A stretch of 64,000 nucleotides of DNA from Otis tarda (GCA_026413225.1 CM048554.1:4914001-4978000); one strand, 5' to 3'. Positions 1 to 12,710 are shown, numbered from the stretch's first letter. Numbers and translations are program-made. The notes: generated by a model from the letters alone, not told the origin.

Positions 1-2017
1 GGTATTCATTTTTGCCAGAACAAAGCATTTGAAAATCCTTGCCTAGCCACTGAGGGATGAGATTGGCCTACTTGTTGCAATGTTTAAATAAGATAGATTT
101 ATATTGTGTTGGTCTCTACAGTGCATGTTTTTAAACCTTCCTGTGCAACCACAAGGAACAGAACACAAATATAGAAGCATCAGACTGACCTATTTATCAG
201 GGTACTCTACTGATTATTTCAGATGCAGTTTGGCTTCCTACCCAAAGCACTGCCAAGCTCCAAAACAATTTTCTGACAGCTCCTCTGAGGTGTTAGATAA
301 GGAAGGCTGACCCCAGCCCAGCATGACTATGCCACGCTACCTCAAAGCCACATGGGTCCAGATGGGGAAGCGAGTTGCCCAGGGGAGAGTCAAGACAGGG
401 AGCAGAGAGATAAGGGCATGGGGACCTCATCTACACACAGCTTCCAGACAATCTGGGAAGCTGTAGTGGACTTATTAAAAAAAAATCAAATCTTTCTTCA
501 AGGGGGATTGCAAAATATTAGATACTTTAACAAAGATGACTGATATAACACAAGACTGTTCCTCAAGTTCACCTTGAACACCAGATATCCAACCCAGAAT
601 ACACTAGGCATGCCATGGCCTGAGGAACCACTGGCAGGAGGTGGCCACGTCCATAGGCACGTGGCTGGGAGTCCAGGTCCCAGTTCCAGCCACAGGGCTA
701 AAGTGACAGAGGCTTTTGCCCCAGCCTAACCAGCTCTCCCCATTTGAACAGCCTCACTCAGCTCCCCAGTAAGACCTCAAAGGCCCAACACAGCTGGGAA
801 TACCAGCACCGCTTCAGTCCCCTTGTAGGATGGTTAGAGTGGAAACCCCATAGCCTCCTCCCAGGGGCTTTAGCTCAGGAAGGGGCAACCAGCCCCAGGT
901 AGTTTAACGGATGTACAATCCCCTGCACAGAAGCTCTTTATGTGAAATCAATGAACCACTGGCTGTTTTAAATCTCAAACAAAATACAGGAGAGTTTTGG
1001 TTGAGGTTTGAAAAGAAAACTGAAAGGAACGTGTTGGAAGGGGAGCAGATCTCACCTAACGAGATCTCTGTGAGTGCTGGGGATTAACACACTGTTTACA
1101 GTTCCTCCTGAATACTAACAGCTTTGTTACATGGCTCATGACAAGCCCAAGAAGCTTTGTAGTTTCACTGCATGATTTTAAACCTCAGGAACTCCTCCTT
1201 GTGCCCTTAAAAAAAAAAAGAAATAAAAAGCCAGTGTGAACCAACCTATCTGACTTGGCTTCAGAGCATCTGATGCTAGACCAGAGAGAACAATGGAAGG
1301 AAATGGATATTTTTACAGTGGTCCTACCCTGTGGGGTGCTCAGCATCATCTCCAGACAGCAATGTGGCTTTATGCTACCTGAAGAACTTCTTCCAGCTTT
1401 TTATCCCACTCTAATTTTCCCCCCATACTTCGTGATTTGCTAGAAATCCTGTCTTCAATTTCCTCCCCTTTCTGAAGGGCTGGGATCCAGCTGGAAGCTG
1501 GTCCACTGGGAAACAAAAGGAGGAAAGGAGTAAGCAGGCAGCACAATCCCTTGGCAGCTCCCAAGGGAGCTTGGAGAGAAAACACTCCCCACTAATTCAC
1601 AGCATTGCAGAGTTGGGATTTCAAGGTAAGCGCTGCCCCGGTTCCTGCCAACGCACCTTCAATGGCACATCAGTGCCCTATCAGGAGATGCTCCAGCACC
1701 CAAGTATTCCAGAGGACTTCTTCCATGGACCTCAGCTGACAAAAAAATTTCTTGTTTCGACCCACTGCTGTGTAAAGCCTCCTCAAATAGCTATGTTATC
1801 TGCAACATAAACCACTAGAAAATAAAAAGAACTAACTGTTCCCGGAAGAGCTGAGATGTTACTGTAGGTATTTACACTGCTCTTCACCATAGATAAGGAA
1901 TTACGATAAGAATTCAAGTGACAGTGTTAAAAAAAAATCCAGCGAGGCAGTTTACAAACTGAAAAGGTTTTTTGAGAAGCTGAGAAAAGGGCAGACTTCG
2001 GTGTCTTAAAAGCAGGA
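1..2017. other. Unique non-coding sequence, no gene seen
   Basis: Open frames here are under 80 codons and resemble nothing I know. A strong-looking donor (CAAG|GTAAGC) occurs near 1624 on the + strand, but no polypyrimidine tract and AG pair frames a plausible exon upstream. Only short A runs (near 480 and 1210) interrupt the unique sequence. Confidence 0.6.
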
Positions 2018-2160
2018 ACTGGGAATTTGAGTCTGGGCTGCTTCTCTTCCAGTCGCCTGTGACCCACCGGGCAACTCACTCAACTCTGGATCACTGCAGC
2101 TCTCAGTTCCACAAGAAGAACTGAGGTGACTGGAAATTAAAGAATAGTAATAAGGAATAC
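2018..2160 (+). repeat. Ancient MIR/L3-type retroposon remnant
   Basis: Degraded motifs occur in the order found in MIR and L3/CR1-like 3' regions: a 'GGAATTTGAGTCTGGGCT' block (2022-2039), a 'TGTGACC..GGGCAACTCACTCAAC' equivalent (2058-2084), 'CTCAGTTCC' (2102-2110) and 'AATAGTAATAAGGAATA' (2143-2159). The usual 'TGTAAAATGGG' block is missing or mutated. The order is convincing, but the exact family (MIR, L2 or L3) cannot be set by eye. Confidence 0.5.
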
Positions 2161-3924
2161 TTTTACATCACAAAATCTCAATCTATTGAAACAAGGACAA
2201 CTTGAAGAACAAATTTCAAGTTAATATGCTTCTTCTGATACCTAGGACAGGTTCTGTGAAAATTCACTGCAGACAACTCTGCTGGACTGAGGAAAATTGC
2301 CATGCTTTTCAGCCGCCTACAAAGGGAACTGTGAGGACACTAGACTTCCTCAATCTCACAACTACAGGGCATCCTCACTACACACATGCTCCTCAGAAGG
2401 TGCCAATCCCAGCCCTACCAACCTTCCTGCTGTGATGCTCCCTGGAAGACCTGAGATTTGTGGCAGCCTCAGGGTTTTGCAGAATTGAAGGCAGCAAAGT
2501 GATCACCACCATGGAGGGATTTTAGGACAGCTTGAGGATCTGTTCCTTCAAAAAAAGCATGAAATCTAAGCAGTCTCTTCTCTCCCATCAGTAGCATGGC
2601 TTGATTCGTGTAAAAGGTGCATAAAGTTTATTAGTCAGTACATTTAAAAATACTCCTTTAAAAAATCTTGAATCAGAATGAAAACTTCAAAAACCCCAAA
2701 ACACCTTAAAACAGGGCAGCATTTGAAGTACAGCAGATCCTCCAAACTCAACCAGCTGCAGCCAGGCCTGGAAGGAGCCCTGGAGCTGAGCCCTCCCCAT
2801 CCCTCCTGGCCAAGGTCCACGACTATTGGAGGGAGCCATCTGCTCCACGGAAAGGTGTGGAGCGCATTCTGCTCTCCTCTGCTCCCTCCCCACAGCAAGG
2901 AAGCAATTTAGCTCCCAAGCGCTCATCTGATCTTTGGGAGGTGCTAATTTTAATATTACATTCCTGCTTCTCTTTCCAGGCCTTTGCTCCTCTATTTTCA
3001 CAGTGGAGATAGCATCAGCTCCACCAGGTCCTCGTGGCACGTACGGAGATAGCATGCGCTTCCCATTCTTTTTGCGTTTTGTGACAAGACATCTGGACAC
3101 TGCTTGGCACACTGAAATCTTGCTTTTGGTTTGAGCATCTGCAAGCAGCTATTACAGGAATTGCGTGACGTTTCTTAAGAATCACACACAATTTGGACTT
3201 AGCGAAGTTGCCCAACAGCCTTGACAAACTGCACCCATCCCTGCCCTAAAGTTTTGTCCTGATTTTAGGAAGCTTTTGACATCACACAGGAATAAACCAC
3301 CCAGTTTGAAATGGAAAGGCTCACTTTGGACTTGAAGGAGGGCTGGGATTTCAGGCTCAGCCTCTCCCATCCAAGTGCTTTGGGGTGAACAGGAGCAAGG
3401 CAAATATTCCCAGTTTTGCCACTTGTGCAAAGAAAACTACTATTCAGTGGTTTGTGCATCAGGTGGATCATATTTCTAGGACTTCACTTTTTTTTTCCCC
3501 AATGACATTGGCATTTCTTTGGAAGACGTTTAACTGCTGAAGGGTTCGACAGCCCCTCCCCAGTCAGAGCCCCGTTTGCAAGTGTCAGCCCCAACTTGGA
3601 GTTCAACCCTCAGTCAGCGGAGCAGTAAAGCTGGCAGGCTTAAGTACTACAGGAATGCTAACATGGCAGATCTGAGAGAGTTAATTTGGCCAGAATGCAC
3701 TCTAGTAATGTTTATGTTTTAGATAAAGTGCCTACAATGTTGCAGCTTGCCCTTCTGACCCCATTTCCTCATTGTGTGCAGCTCAGAGAAAGTGATCCTT
3801 AATTCCAAATCTTTGCTTTTATTAGCTCCCAGAGAGGGGTAGGATTTCATCCCAGCCTTATCTCTGTTATAAACATCCTGTTACCATTCACATCAGGGGG
3901 ATATCTTTGGAGAAAATGATTAAA
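2161..3924. other. Unique non-coding sequence, no gene seen
   Basis: No recognisable gene. Overlapping open frames on both strands between 2640 and 3470 (longest 141 codons, minus strand, 2687-3112) have no recognisable motifs and overlap each other in several frames, as chance frames do in moderately GC-rich DNA. Confidence 0.55.
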
Positions 3925-4092
3925 TACGTTCCACCAGACGCAAACGGCGTCCCCCGATGGGTTTTGCGCAGTATGCGGTGATTTTGCGCGTGCGGGTGTT
4001 GTCAAACAGCGTGAGCCTAATCGTTGCAAAAGGGGTGGAAATTTTTCACGCAAGTGTGAAAACACATTGGGGCTCTTCCACAAAATAACGCT
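3925..4092. promoter_or_regulatory. CpG-dense islet in AT-rich surroundings
   Basis: About 14 CpG dinucleotides fall in roughly 170 bp, including a TGCGCGTGCGGG run near 3984-3995, while the flanking kilobases have very few. Methylated CpGs decay quickly in vertebrates, so a dense patch suggests an unmethylated or constrained element. No TATA box, exon or recognised gene start adjoins it. Being CpG-dense is observed; being regulatory is inferred. Confidence 0.4.
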
Positions 4093-4510
4093 ATCTGTGC
4101 TTTGAAGACACCAAACCTGAGCGCTGTATCTAGTCCTAGCCTAGCTCAGACAGCTCAGCCATAGAGGTCTAATTCTGCAATCTTCTACCTTTTTGCTAAC
4201 TCTGCTGCAAACCACCTCCAATTATTTAAGCCAACAGCAAGCATGATGTAAGCAGTGGTGCTTCTCCAGCTCCATGCTGATTTCGGGTTCAAAAAAGCTC
4301 AGCACATTCTTGCAGTATCTTTAACAATATTCACTCCATCTCTCTAAAAAACCATTTTAAGCAAATAATTTTATTAAGTGCTGCATGCTCGAGAAGGCAG
4401 ACACCTGGAGGACACCTTCCTCATGTCCCACAGGTCACCATGACGTACCACCGCTCCATAGCGGCAGCTTTTCAGCCAAGGCATGTATTCACAAACTTCG
4501 GCTGCAGAGT

Positions 4511-4524
4511 CCACCAGAGGGACC
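4511..4524 (+). promoter_or_regulatory. Weak CTCF-like motif
   Basis: CCACCAGAGGGACC matches 12 of 14 positions of the CTCF core CCASYAGRKGGCRS; the two mismatches are at the C and R after GG. A 12/14 match occurs often by chance, so it is listed mainly for its + orientation relative to the better minus-strand site at 27120. Confidence 0.2.
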
Positions 4525-5433
4525 GAGAAAGTAAGTCTAGGCTGTCCAGCAATATATGTAGGTGTTACTTCTAAAAGAATCTCTACCTCTAGCCTGTGCA
4601 TCCCAAAGAGTTCATAAATCAAGAAAACCGACACTCCTTTTCCCAAAAAATGCTTTGTCTGGGTATATCTGTACATCACCAGTACGTAGTGTGAAAAAGG
4701 GAAAGAAAATACCTGATCATGTATTGCACTTGGCACATGGCAAAGCTGGATACATGCAGGAGGGCAAGGGTGGGGTTTCCAGATACTAAAGAAATCGCAT
4801 TTCCCATATTCAGTGGTAACTGACAGCTCAAAGACACACAGGACAAGAGGAGGGGGTTTGCACAGAAAAGTGCATATTCAGAGGCTGTCTGCTGTGCTGA
4901 CACACCAACTTCTTGCGACATCTTGACATCTTGTCTAGCTCTACCTTGTGGTGCTGACCCATAATACTCACCTTTCGGTGTCTTTATACAAGTAATAGAG
5001 GCCAAGACCATAAAAATCCCCTGTGTCTAACATTAAACTCTTTAATTCAGTCATTTAGGAATATATCTTCAGTGTCACAAAGGGCAGGTAGGTCCATCAC
5101 CTTCCATCAGAGCTGGGTCCAAAATTATGCACCCTTTTGATCTAGAAAATACATATCTTGCTCAAGTAAACCCCTGGATTTCCAGACATGCTTAGCAGGC
5201 ACCAGTACTACCCAATTTGGAGCCACGGCTCAGCTCTACTTTCCCCAACACACACCTGCAAATACTTCCACATGGTAGATATTGCTTGGAGCTCAGGCTC
5301 AACCCAGCTTCCCACCAAAAAACATCCAAGTTCTGAAAACAAACTTAAACTTGGGTCTATGACTTCTAAAGGTTGGACTTGTCAGACTGAATCATGTATT
5401 AACATATACATGGAATTCAGGGCACAAAAAAGC

Positions 5434-5448
5434 AAAAAAAAAAAAAAA
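5434..5448. repeat. Poly-A tract (A15)
   Basis: An uninterrupted run of A followed by GAAAAG. No retrocopy is recognisable upstream. Confidence 0.9.
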
Positions 5449-5525
5449 GAAAAGCTTCCAGTCCAATATCTACAGTATCACTGATTGGAAAATTACAATT
5501 GTTTTGTGTAGAAGTTAAAAGGATA

Positions 5526-5547
5526 GATATCTGTCTGATATCTGTCT
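5526..5547 (+). repeat. Exact 11-bp tandem dimer
   Basis: The unit GATATCTGTCT occurs twice in a row without mismatch. This is a small slippage-type duplication with no known role. Confidence 0.9.
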
Positions 5548-6924
5548 CCTTTTATTTTTATATCTATACTAAAAAAAAAAATAAATCTTCTGGGAATTCT
5601 TTTTTAATGAATTTGTGGTTACACAAAGAAAAACTTCCAACACCAAAACATTTTCTTCCATGTTCTGTAATCAACTTCTAACTCCTTTTGGTTTTGGAGG
5701 TTTGACTAAAAACAATTATTTGGGGCGTTAATGAAAACAAAACCCAAAAGTAAAAATTTTAAACACAAACTGAATTTTACGTGGAAAGTTAGTTCCAGTT
5801 TCTTTCTTTCCTGTCCAACCAAAGATTGAAAGATATGAACTAAAACTGAACATTTTGCACAATTTCTTTACCTCCCTTTGCTGGAGGCCATTGTACATCA
5901 AACAGCTTTTCAACTTGATCTTTTTTTTTATTTTAATAGCCTTTGTATCTAACAAAATGATCCACCCTCCAGGGGTTGAGGAGAGGGAACGGCCCCTGCG
6001 TTCTCCAGTCCTTTCAGCCTTTTCTTCTTGCTGAAGCAGGAACAGGATGCTACACACACAAGGGGACAATTGTGATCAGGGAAAGGTCCATCTCTGTACA
6101 GACCTCAAAACATCACCTCCCAGTGTTTTACTCAGCCCCAGCTCAGATGTGCAGCAGCATTATGGGCCGCGATGGTGCCAGTTGACAGTGGGGCCCATCC
6201 CACACCTCCCAGCAGTGCATATAGCCCATGGTTTTCTGCACTAACTGGAAAGGGTCACCCTCAAGCAACCAAACAAGATGTTGATAGCTTGTACTCGCGC
6301 AAACTTTTCTATGAGGAGCCTCTACGTGGCCCCAGATAACAGTGCAAAACAGCACCCTTTGGGATCATCATTAACAGAGCCAAACTCCTCAGGAGGAGGA
6401 GAGGCAGCAATGTGGTTAAGAAAAGGTAGAAACACGCTCAGAGGGGTGCAGAGAGTACACGCTTATCTCCCTAGCAGCCACTCCTCCCGTCCCCAAACGG
6501 GGTTAAAGCTCCTCCAGCAAACACTGTTCATTTCCCTAGTTGGTGCGCGGCCAGAAGATTTTGCCTTCCAGTCATGTGAACTTTTCAATTTGTGATTCTT
6601 ACAAGCTGAGCTTACATGAAACTGTTTCCTGAAACAAACTGTTTTTATTCCTCCTCCATCCCTCTCTCCGCTCCACCATTTCTGGTACAGCAAAATCAAG
6701 CCCATTTATTGATCAGCCCACAACAAAAAAAGCTCTGAAATACCAAGGCATCCCTTAAAAGCTACGGTGACATGGTCTCCTATCAGATTTGCTCAGTTTA
6801 ACCACTCTTCCCTCAAACATTACATCCCTTAATGTGTGTTTAAACAGGTCTTGGCCTCTCGGGTACATTTTCTAACGACCTTTGTTTTAACCCAGTGTGT
6901 TCACCAGCGCAAACGAAATGCTGC

Positions 6925-6947
6925 AAGTCATGCGCGAGTCATGACTT
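6925..6947. repeat. 8-bp inverted repeat with CpG-containing loop
   Basis: The arms AAGTCATG (6925-6932) and CATGACTT (6940-6947) are perfect reverse complements around the 7-nt spacer CGCGAGT. The spacer and right arm also contain GAGTCA, an AP-1-like half site. It could be a dimeric protein-binding site or chance. Confidence 0.7.
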
Positions 6948-8184
6948 TTGCTGAAGTGGGAACCTGATCACTGATTCCAATAAAAAAACCAGATCAGATT
7001 CTATATCTGTACTTCCAAAAATCAGCCTGTCTGCTGTTTTTACCATAGCTGGATGTAAGTAACACAATATGATGCCCTCAGATGTTGTTTACAAGACGCA
7101 TCATCGATGTGGGTGGAAAAAAACTACATATACAATTATTTAATTAATTCAAGACCAAGACCATTCTACACAATTCTGTAGAAAGACTTCCCCAAAGAAG
7201 GTGAATGGGTAGTGGAAAAGAAGATCTGTGGCTTGTTGTTGCTAGAGACAGCACATCAGAGGGATTGACTTCGCTTCTATGTAGCAGAGAGTTAAAAATC
7301 AAGCTCGGGACACAGAGCAAGGCATCGCTGCCTGCAGCGCAAGAAGCATCTCTGCTCCGTGGCAGCAGGGGCGAAGGGAGCCAAAAGAATGTGAGGTCAG
7401 ACAGCAAAGTAATACAAATCGGGTTATGTCACAGGCAGATGGTGGAACCTCTGCTGGAATAACATGTGAACATCTGCTCATTTTTTCCTGAAGATGAAGT
7501 AGATTGGAAGGAATTAAAGACACTGAGAGGTATAAAAGTGAAAACTAGAAGAATGCACTCAAAAGAGTAGATAACGTAAAAAAAAAAAAGTCCTTTTAAA
7601 AACAAAACAAAAAACTTTCACCGCTGCTTAAAAGCAGCATTTTCCTAGGAGAGGGTTGTTTCTTACTTTTATTTTTATCTTTACTTTTCAGGAAAATAAA
7701 ACTTCTGTCCTTTTCCAAGACTGAGAAACTCTTGCTGAACTTTGCGATCAGACCTGAAGCCTGACATTCTCAATCCATGCCAGGTCTCAAAAGCAAGCTA
7801 GCAGTGCATTTTCTAGGCATATATTTGGTTTTCATCACTTTAACTGGGATTGAAATATGCATTTAAGATCAGGGTTTTCCAGGACTTGGGCAACTAAATC
7901 TTTTCAGCCCCACCAAAAAAAAGTGTCCTATATTGGCCACGCGCCTCAAGAAGCAAACAGCCGATAGGAAACACAAGACTCTGGGATTTAGGGAGGTGGA
8001 AAGTACCATCAGGCTGGGCTTAGACAATCCTGAGAGCCAGCAGAATGCAGGTTCCACATCTCTCTCAATAAATCTTTTGCTAAACAGAAAACTCAAACGT
8101 ACTGAAGAACAGAAATGCAGTACCTCATGGGACAGGAGCATTCCAAGATGCCTAGCATCTGAGTTTAGCAGATTTGGGGACCTT

Positions 8185-8198
8185 CTGCCATCTGCTCA
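8185..8198 (-). promoter_or_regulatory. Weak CTCF-like motif
   Basis: The reverse complement TGAGCAGATGGCAG matches 12 of 14 positions of the CTCF core; only the first two Cs are missing. The GCAGATGGCAG core is good, but chance matches at this level are common. Confidence 0.22.
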
Positions 8199-9082
8199 GC
8201 CCTAGGGACTGGTTTGGGCAGCTGCTGGAAGGTTTGACTTATTCAAATGATAAAAGGATTACTGGAGGTCATCCCCACCTCAGCAAAAAGCCTAAGTCCA
8301 GCTTTCTTCACAGCAAACTGCCTTCCTTCATTTAACGGTATGCTGATTACAATCAAGAATGCACAAGGGTTTCTACAGAGAAAGCTTACGCTCACTTTTT
8401 TTTTAAAAACCAAAAAAACCAAAAAACAACCCCTTTTCCCAATTTAATATTTGATCTCTGATCTACCTTTTCCCTATATTTTCTCAATAAGTACGTTTTG
8501 GTGTTCAACCCAAGTAACTGTCAGCCTGGGTTGGAAATGCTGAGGCCTGACATTTCTAGATTAAATGTCAACCAGATGTTTGTGCGCTTCCCTTACAAGC
8601 CTTTCAAGAAGCTTCCCAATTTAGTATTGTGTTTCACTACTAGGGGAAACCCGAGTTCATTCCATACTATTTTGAGCTGAAAGAGATTGAAAGCTTTGAG
8701 GGGAAAAAGAAATGACAGGCACCCGAGCGATAGGAAATACTATGCCAAATTGCAATCCACAATAGCTGGTGTCCATCTCCTATTTTTTTTTTTTTCTTCA
8801 ATATATTTGAAGTCTAACTGAAATAAGCTAGCTTCAACTCCAGAAACTATTTTTATATAACACTAACATTTTCCCTTGAGCAAGGGAAACGCAGAACGGG
8901 ACGTTGCCCTTCCCTTAATCCTCCCATCTGCAGTGCCAGAGGTGGCACTGCTTCTGACAATGGAGAGCAGAATACAAGGGAAAAAATTGAAGAGAGATTT
9001 ATTCATGAAGAGAGGAGAGTATTACTGCAGCAGTAACCGTCTTTACAACCCCCACCTGGGATGTAGGAGGGTTTTTTTTCCT

Positions 9083-9165
9083 CCACTCTCTCACCTCTGT
9101 GCAATCTTATAAAAGAGAAGCTTCAGCTCCCGCTTTGTAAAATGGGATTTATAGTAGGATTTTTT
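9083..9165 (+). repeat. Ancient MIR/L3-type remnant
   Basis: CTCACCTCTGTGC (about 9089-9101) is followed by CTTCAGCTCCCGC and then TTTGTAAAATGGGA (9134-9147) and TTATAGTAGG. This is the order of the 'CTCTGTGCCTCAGTTTCC..TGTAAAATGGG..ATAATAGTA' block of MIR/L3 tails, with a short insertion after CTGTGC. The family is uncertain. Confidence 0.45.
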
Positions 9166-11166
9166 TGGTGCGTTCGTTGCGTTTTGTATGGTCTTCACAG
9201 CAAGGGACACGCTCTTATTATGCTCCTCACATATACTGCAACAGGGCCTCAGGCAGAGATGGGGAACTCTAGGTGCCAATGTAGTCAATAAATAAGGACA
9301 TAAATAATACAGTTACAACATGTGGCTGAGAACTGGCTCTCATCCCAGAAATTCAGAAGGAACTTTCCTGTTTTTGTTAGTTTAGTTCGATTCTAGTTTC
9401 TTGGTCAAAGTAACAATTTTTTAAAACTGAATTTTCAATATTGTGAAAGAAATCAACAGGGAGATCTGGACAGTGACCCTACAAGTAGGCTATCGTGAAT
9501 GTCTCCAAGAGGCAAGGAAAGAATCAGCTAATTGCTGCTCACAGAGCATGCAGGACCAACACCCCATCCCAAGCCAGGTCCTTCACTTACAGCTGCAACT
9601 AAATTCCAGAATCCAAGTTTTTTTGGATCAAGTCTATCTATTAAAAAAAAAAACCAAGTCAAAACAAAAACCCAAAACAAACAAACCGCCCCCCCCAAAA
9701 AGGTCAATAACACATGCACATACCCTGCAAGGGTTAAGGTTTGCCATAAAGGTCAAATTCTTGTTCTCTGCATGTAGCAAGCTCCAAAAGTTGTTAGAAA
9801 TAAGAGCCCCAAAAAATCCCCACTGGTGTGAGCGTTCTGGAAGAAGTAAACACCTTCACGGCCTCCAAATCCACCCTCCGTGTGTGCAGTGGGAGCCGCG
9901 CTGATCGGCCAAGAGCTGGTTCCTACCCATGAAAACGCAGGCAAGGTTTCCCGCTGAATTTCATTACCGAGAACAAGGAGCAATTCCATTAGACTCAGTA
10001 AATGGCTTCCAGACCACAGCACGGTGTGACCGCGATGAGAATCCAACCTCACGCACTCGTGCGGCGGGAGGCTGGGAAATATACTGGGTGAAATCTTGGC
10101 TTTGCCGAAGTTGGTGGCAAAATTCCCGTTGACTTCAGGCAGGACGTGGATTTCACCCATTACATTTTTGGATGTCAGGGCAGCAATCCATTACCAGCTC
10201 CCGTTCCAGCCTCCCAGGTCTTTTTGGAGCCACTTCTCAGGGATCAGCAACCCCTCCAGAGCTACCATATGTTCCCCAGCAGGATCGCAACACGCTGGTG
10301 AGCCCAGGGTTGGTGAGCAAGCTGGAGGACCCTCCATAAACGTGTCACCCAAAACAGAGCAGAAAGAGAGAAATCTGATAATTTAGAGCAGCTCCTACGT
10401 TATTAGGGACTGGATTACTCTGCTTGGTGGGGGGAAACCGCTGAAGGCTTTTGAAACCAAAAATACTTGATCTCTGCCAGGGCCTGGTGACTCATTGTCC
10501 TGTGAAAAGTTTCTTTGACAACACAATGACATCTGATAGAAGAGATGCTAAGAACAAAGAGATATTGAAAGGAATAACAAAAGGAAATGAACCTAAGGCA
10601 ATTAATCTATCTACACAGTTACAGAACAATCCCATGGTACTGTCTTTGCATGAATCCAAAGACTGGGAAAGTGCTAAAGTCAGCTCAAAATCCTCTGACA
10701 AAGAGCCCATGGGCTCTACCCATCTCCTGCTGAAGTGAACAAGAGCGATTTTGGTGTGGCAAGCGGAGTATATAGCTTTAAATGTATTGGTTTGTCATTC
10801 TTTTAAAATGAAAATATTCTCTGAATTAAGATTTTGTAAGTCATTGCCATATTCACTGCTGAGGACATGTTGGGAAACATCTGCTCAGGACCCGTTTTAG
10901 GTGCCAGTTGTTCGCTGGGAAAAGTTGCCAACTGCTCTGCTGGAGAGCAGCACAAGTGGAAAACAGACAGAGTGGGGTTTTGTTCACAAGATGCAGGAGA
11001 AAAGTAAACCTAGAGTGTAATTTCTGAGGGTTGCAAAGTGTAATTTTCTCCTGGCCAAGCCAGTTCAGAACCTGACGATGTCATATACAGAATAAATACT
11101 TATGTCATTATGATCAGCTCCAAGTATTTAAAGTAAAAAGGTTCATGTTTAGTACAGCTCTAACAC
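9166..11166. other. Unique non-coding sequence, no gene seen
   Basis: It includes a 153-codon + frame (9443-9904) that runs through an A-rich and C8 tract (9642-9705). The result is a low-complexity lysine/proline stretch with no domain, so I read it as a chance frame. Nothing else is recognisable. Confidence 0.55.
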
Positions 11167-11300
11167 ATAGAATGGTTAGGGTTGGAAGGGACCTTCAAAG
11201 GTCATCTAGTCCAACCCCCCTGCAAGGAGCAGGGACATCCCCGACTAGATCAGGTTGCTCAGAGCCTCATCCAACCTAGCCTTGAATAATATTGCCAGAG
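11167..11300 (-). repeat. CR1 LINE 3' end (truncated copy)
   Basis: Read on the minus strand this is the terminal ~130 bp of a CR1 non-LTR retrotransposon, ending in CCAACCCTAACCATTCTATG. Diagnostic segments on the + strand are GGTTGGAAGGGACCTTC, AGTCCAACCCCCCTGCAAGG and CAGGTTGCTCAGAGC. The tail keeps only one ATTCTATG unit. Strong 5' truncation is normal for CR1; no ORF1 or reverse transcriptase sequence is present. Confidence 0.93.
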
Positions 11301-12607
11301 AAGAGACATAATCCAGCGCCTAAATTGCAAACCATAAATCTCATTGTTCATATCACAGGAGTGGAGAATATTAAACATATCCCTGGTAAGTCTTCCTCAT
11401 TCCTAAACAGGATAAATTAACACCTACCAACCTCTTAGACAAGACAACAGCAAACCATGAATGAGCCATGACCTGGTCTCTCATTGAAGAATCCAGACTT
11501 ATTTGCTTTAAGAAAATAAATTCTTTCTAGCTCCCCAAAATCAGAGCTATCTAAATATCACCAACTGCGCAACCACAGATGAATCTTCGCTACCTGATGC
11601 ATACTTGAACAGAGACACACCGCCTGTTTTTTTGTTTACAAATAATTAAAAGCCCCACCTGTAAATTCTGCCTCGGTGAATTTACATTGCTCAAATTATT
11701 TTCTACAAACCTGACTCCTTTTTTGTAGTGTTGAGGCCTGAAGTCAAAGAAGTTCCACATGTTTACAATCAACAACAACTGAGACCAGCTGAATATATAA
11801 TCACCTTTGTCCAACACACACAGGCACAGGCAAGAACAGGCAGAAGCAGAGTTCATCTTGCAAGGCAGGAGATGCTGGAATGCTAACGTATACGATCAGA
11901 AGACGCGTTCCAGTGCGCTAAAGTAATTTAGCTGTTCAGGAGCAATCTTGTGCTCCTCGGAACGAAAATTAGTTAATATTTGAGAAAAGGAAGGTTGTTG
12001 AATCGCACTAGTAACAGCTTAGCACTTTTAGACCCAGGAAAAGTGACGGCAAGAAACACATTGGTTTCCTCCACCCCAGCCTGAGCAAGCCAGAGGTGGA
12101 TTTTTCTCAGTGCTACATATTAGTCAATCTTTTTCCTTAGCTTCTTGCATCAAAACAACAATAAGAACCCCACAAAACCCCAAGACAAGTCTCAAACAAC
12201 ATCAGTCCTATCCTAACACAATGGTAAAGGCACCCAGCTAAGCAGCAGCGATGCAGGAAAGGCAGGTGGCAATTCTTGAGAAAGCAATGGTTGAGCTGTT
12301 TTCAAACTGGTTGGGCTTTGCTTTTTTTTTTTTTTTTTTAATTAAAAAAAAGAAGCAAACCAAAACCCCACATGAATATTCTTACAAATGACATTTTTTT
12401 TTCAGCCTTTTACAATGATGTTAAAAGGACAGCACTAATTCCCAGCAGGCGGTGAGGAGCCCTACCATTATTTGTGTCTCGTGCACAGACACCTAAATCC
12501 TCCAGCTTGTCTCAGTGAGCGCTCAGCGTGATGCTGCAGAGCAAACACCACGTAACGAGCAACCTTAAGACCTCACCACCTAAAGCACACAAGCTGGGAG
12601 GGATCTG
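11301..12607. other. Unique non-coding sequence, no gene seen
   Basis: AT-rich unique DNA. The only structured item is the T18/AATT/A8 palindromic tract at 12322. There are no frames worth calling. Confidence 0.6.
12322..12351. repeat. Poly-T tract ending in a 20-bp AT palindrome
   Basis: T18 is followed by AATT and A8. The last eight Ts, AATT and the eight As (12332-12351) form a perfect 20-bp palindrome that could extrude as a hairpin. Most likely this is slippage-prone low-complexity DNA. Confidence 0.9.
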
Positions 12608-12710
12608 TTGCCATCTTATCAGTGAAGAAACAAAACACAGTGTAGAGAACAACTTGTCTGAGGTCAAAGAAGGAATTGGTAGGAACCCCAACTGTCCTAA
12701 ATCCCATTAT
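12608..12710 (-). repeat. Ancient MIR/L3-type remnant, antisense
   Basis: On the + strand the order is CCATCTTATCAGTGAAGAAAC, ACACAG, AGAGAACAACTTGTCTGAGGTCA, AGGAATTGGTAGGAACCCC and CTAAATCCCA. This parallels the antisense reading of MIR/L3: 'CATTTTACAGATGAGGAAACTGAGGCACAGAG..TTGCCCAAGGTCA..GAGCTGGGATTCGAACCC'. The element therefore lies on the minus strand. Divergence is high. Confidence 0.5.

Larger units (their letters stand above)
4530..9080. other. Unique AT-rich non-coding sequence
   Basis: No gene, CR1 or recognisable old repeat. It holds short poly-A/T tracts (for example 5434-5448, 7580-7590 and 8782-8795), a small tandem dimer at 5526 and an inverted repeat at 6925. Frames of up to 120 codons (4374-4736, minus) look like chance. 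Confidence 0.6.

Noticed and set aside
1600-1640. Strong-looking splice donor CAAG|GTAAGC
   Set aside because: No polypyrimidine tract plus AG at a sensible exon distance upstream, so no exon could be framed.
9443-9904. 153-codon + frame with Lys/Pro-rich middle
   Set aside because: The composition comes from A-rich and C8 low-complexity DNA, and no ATG-context or domain support exists.
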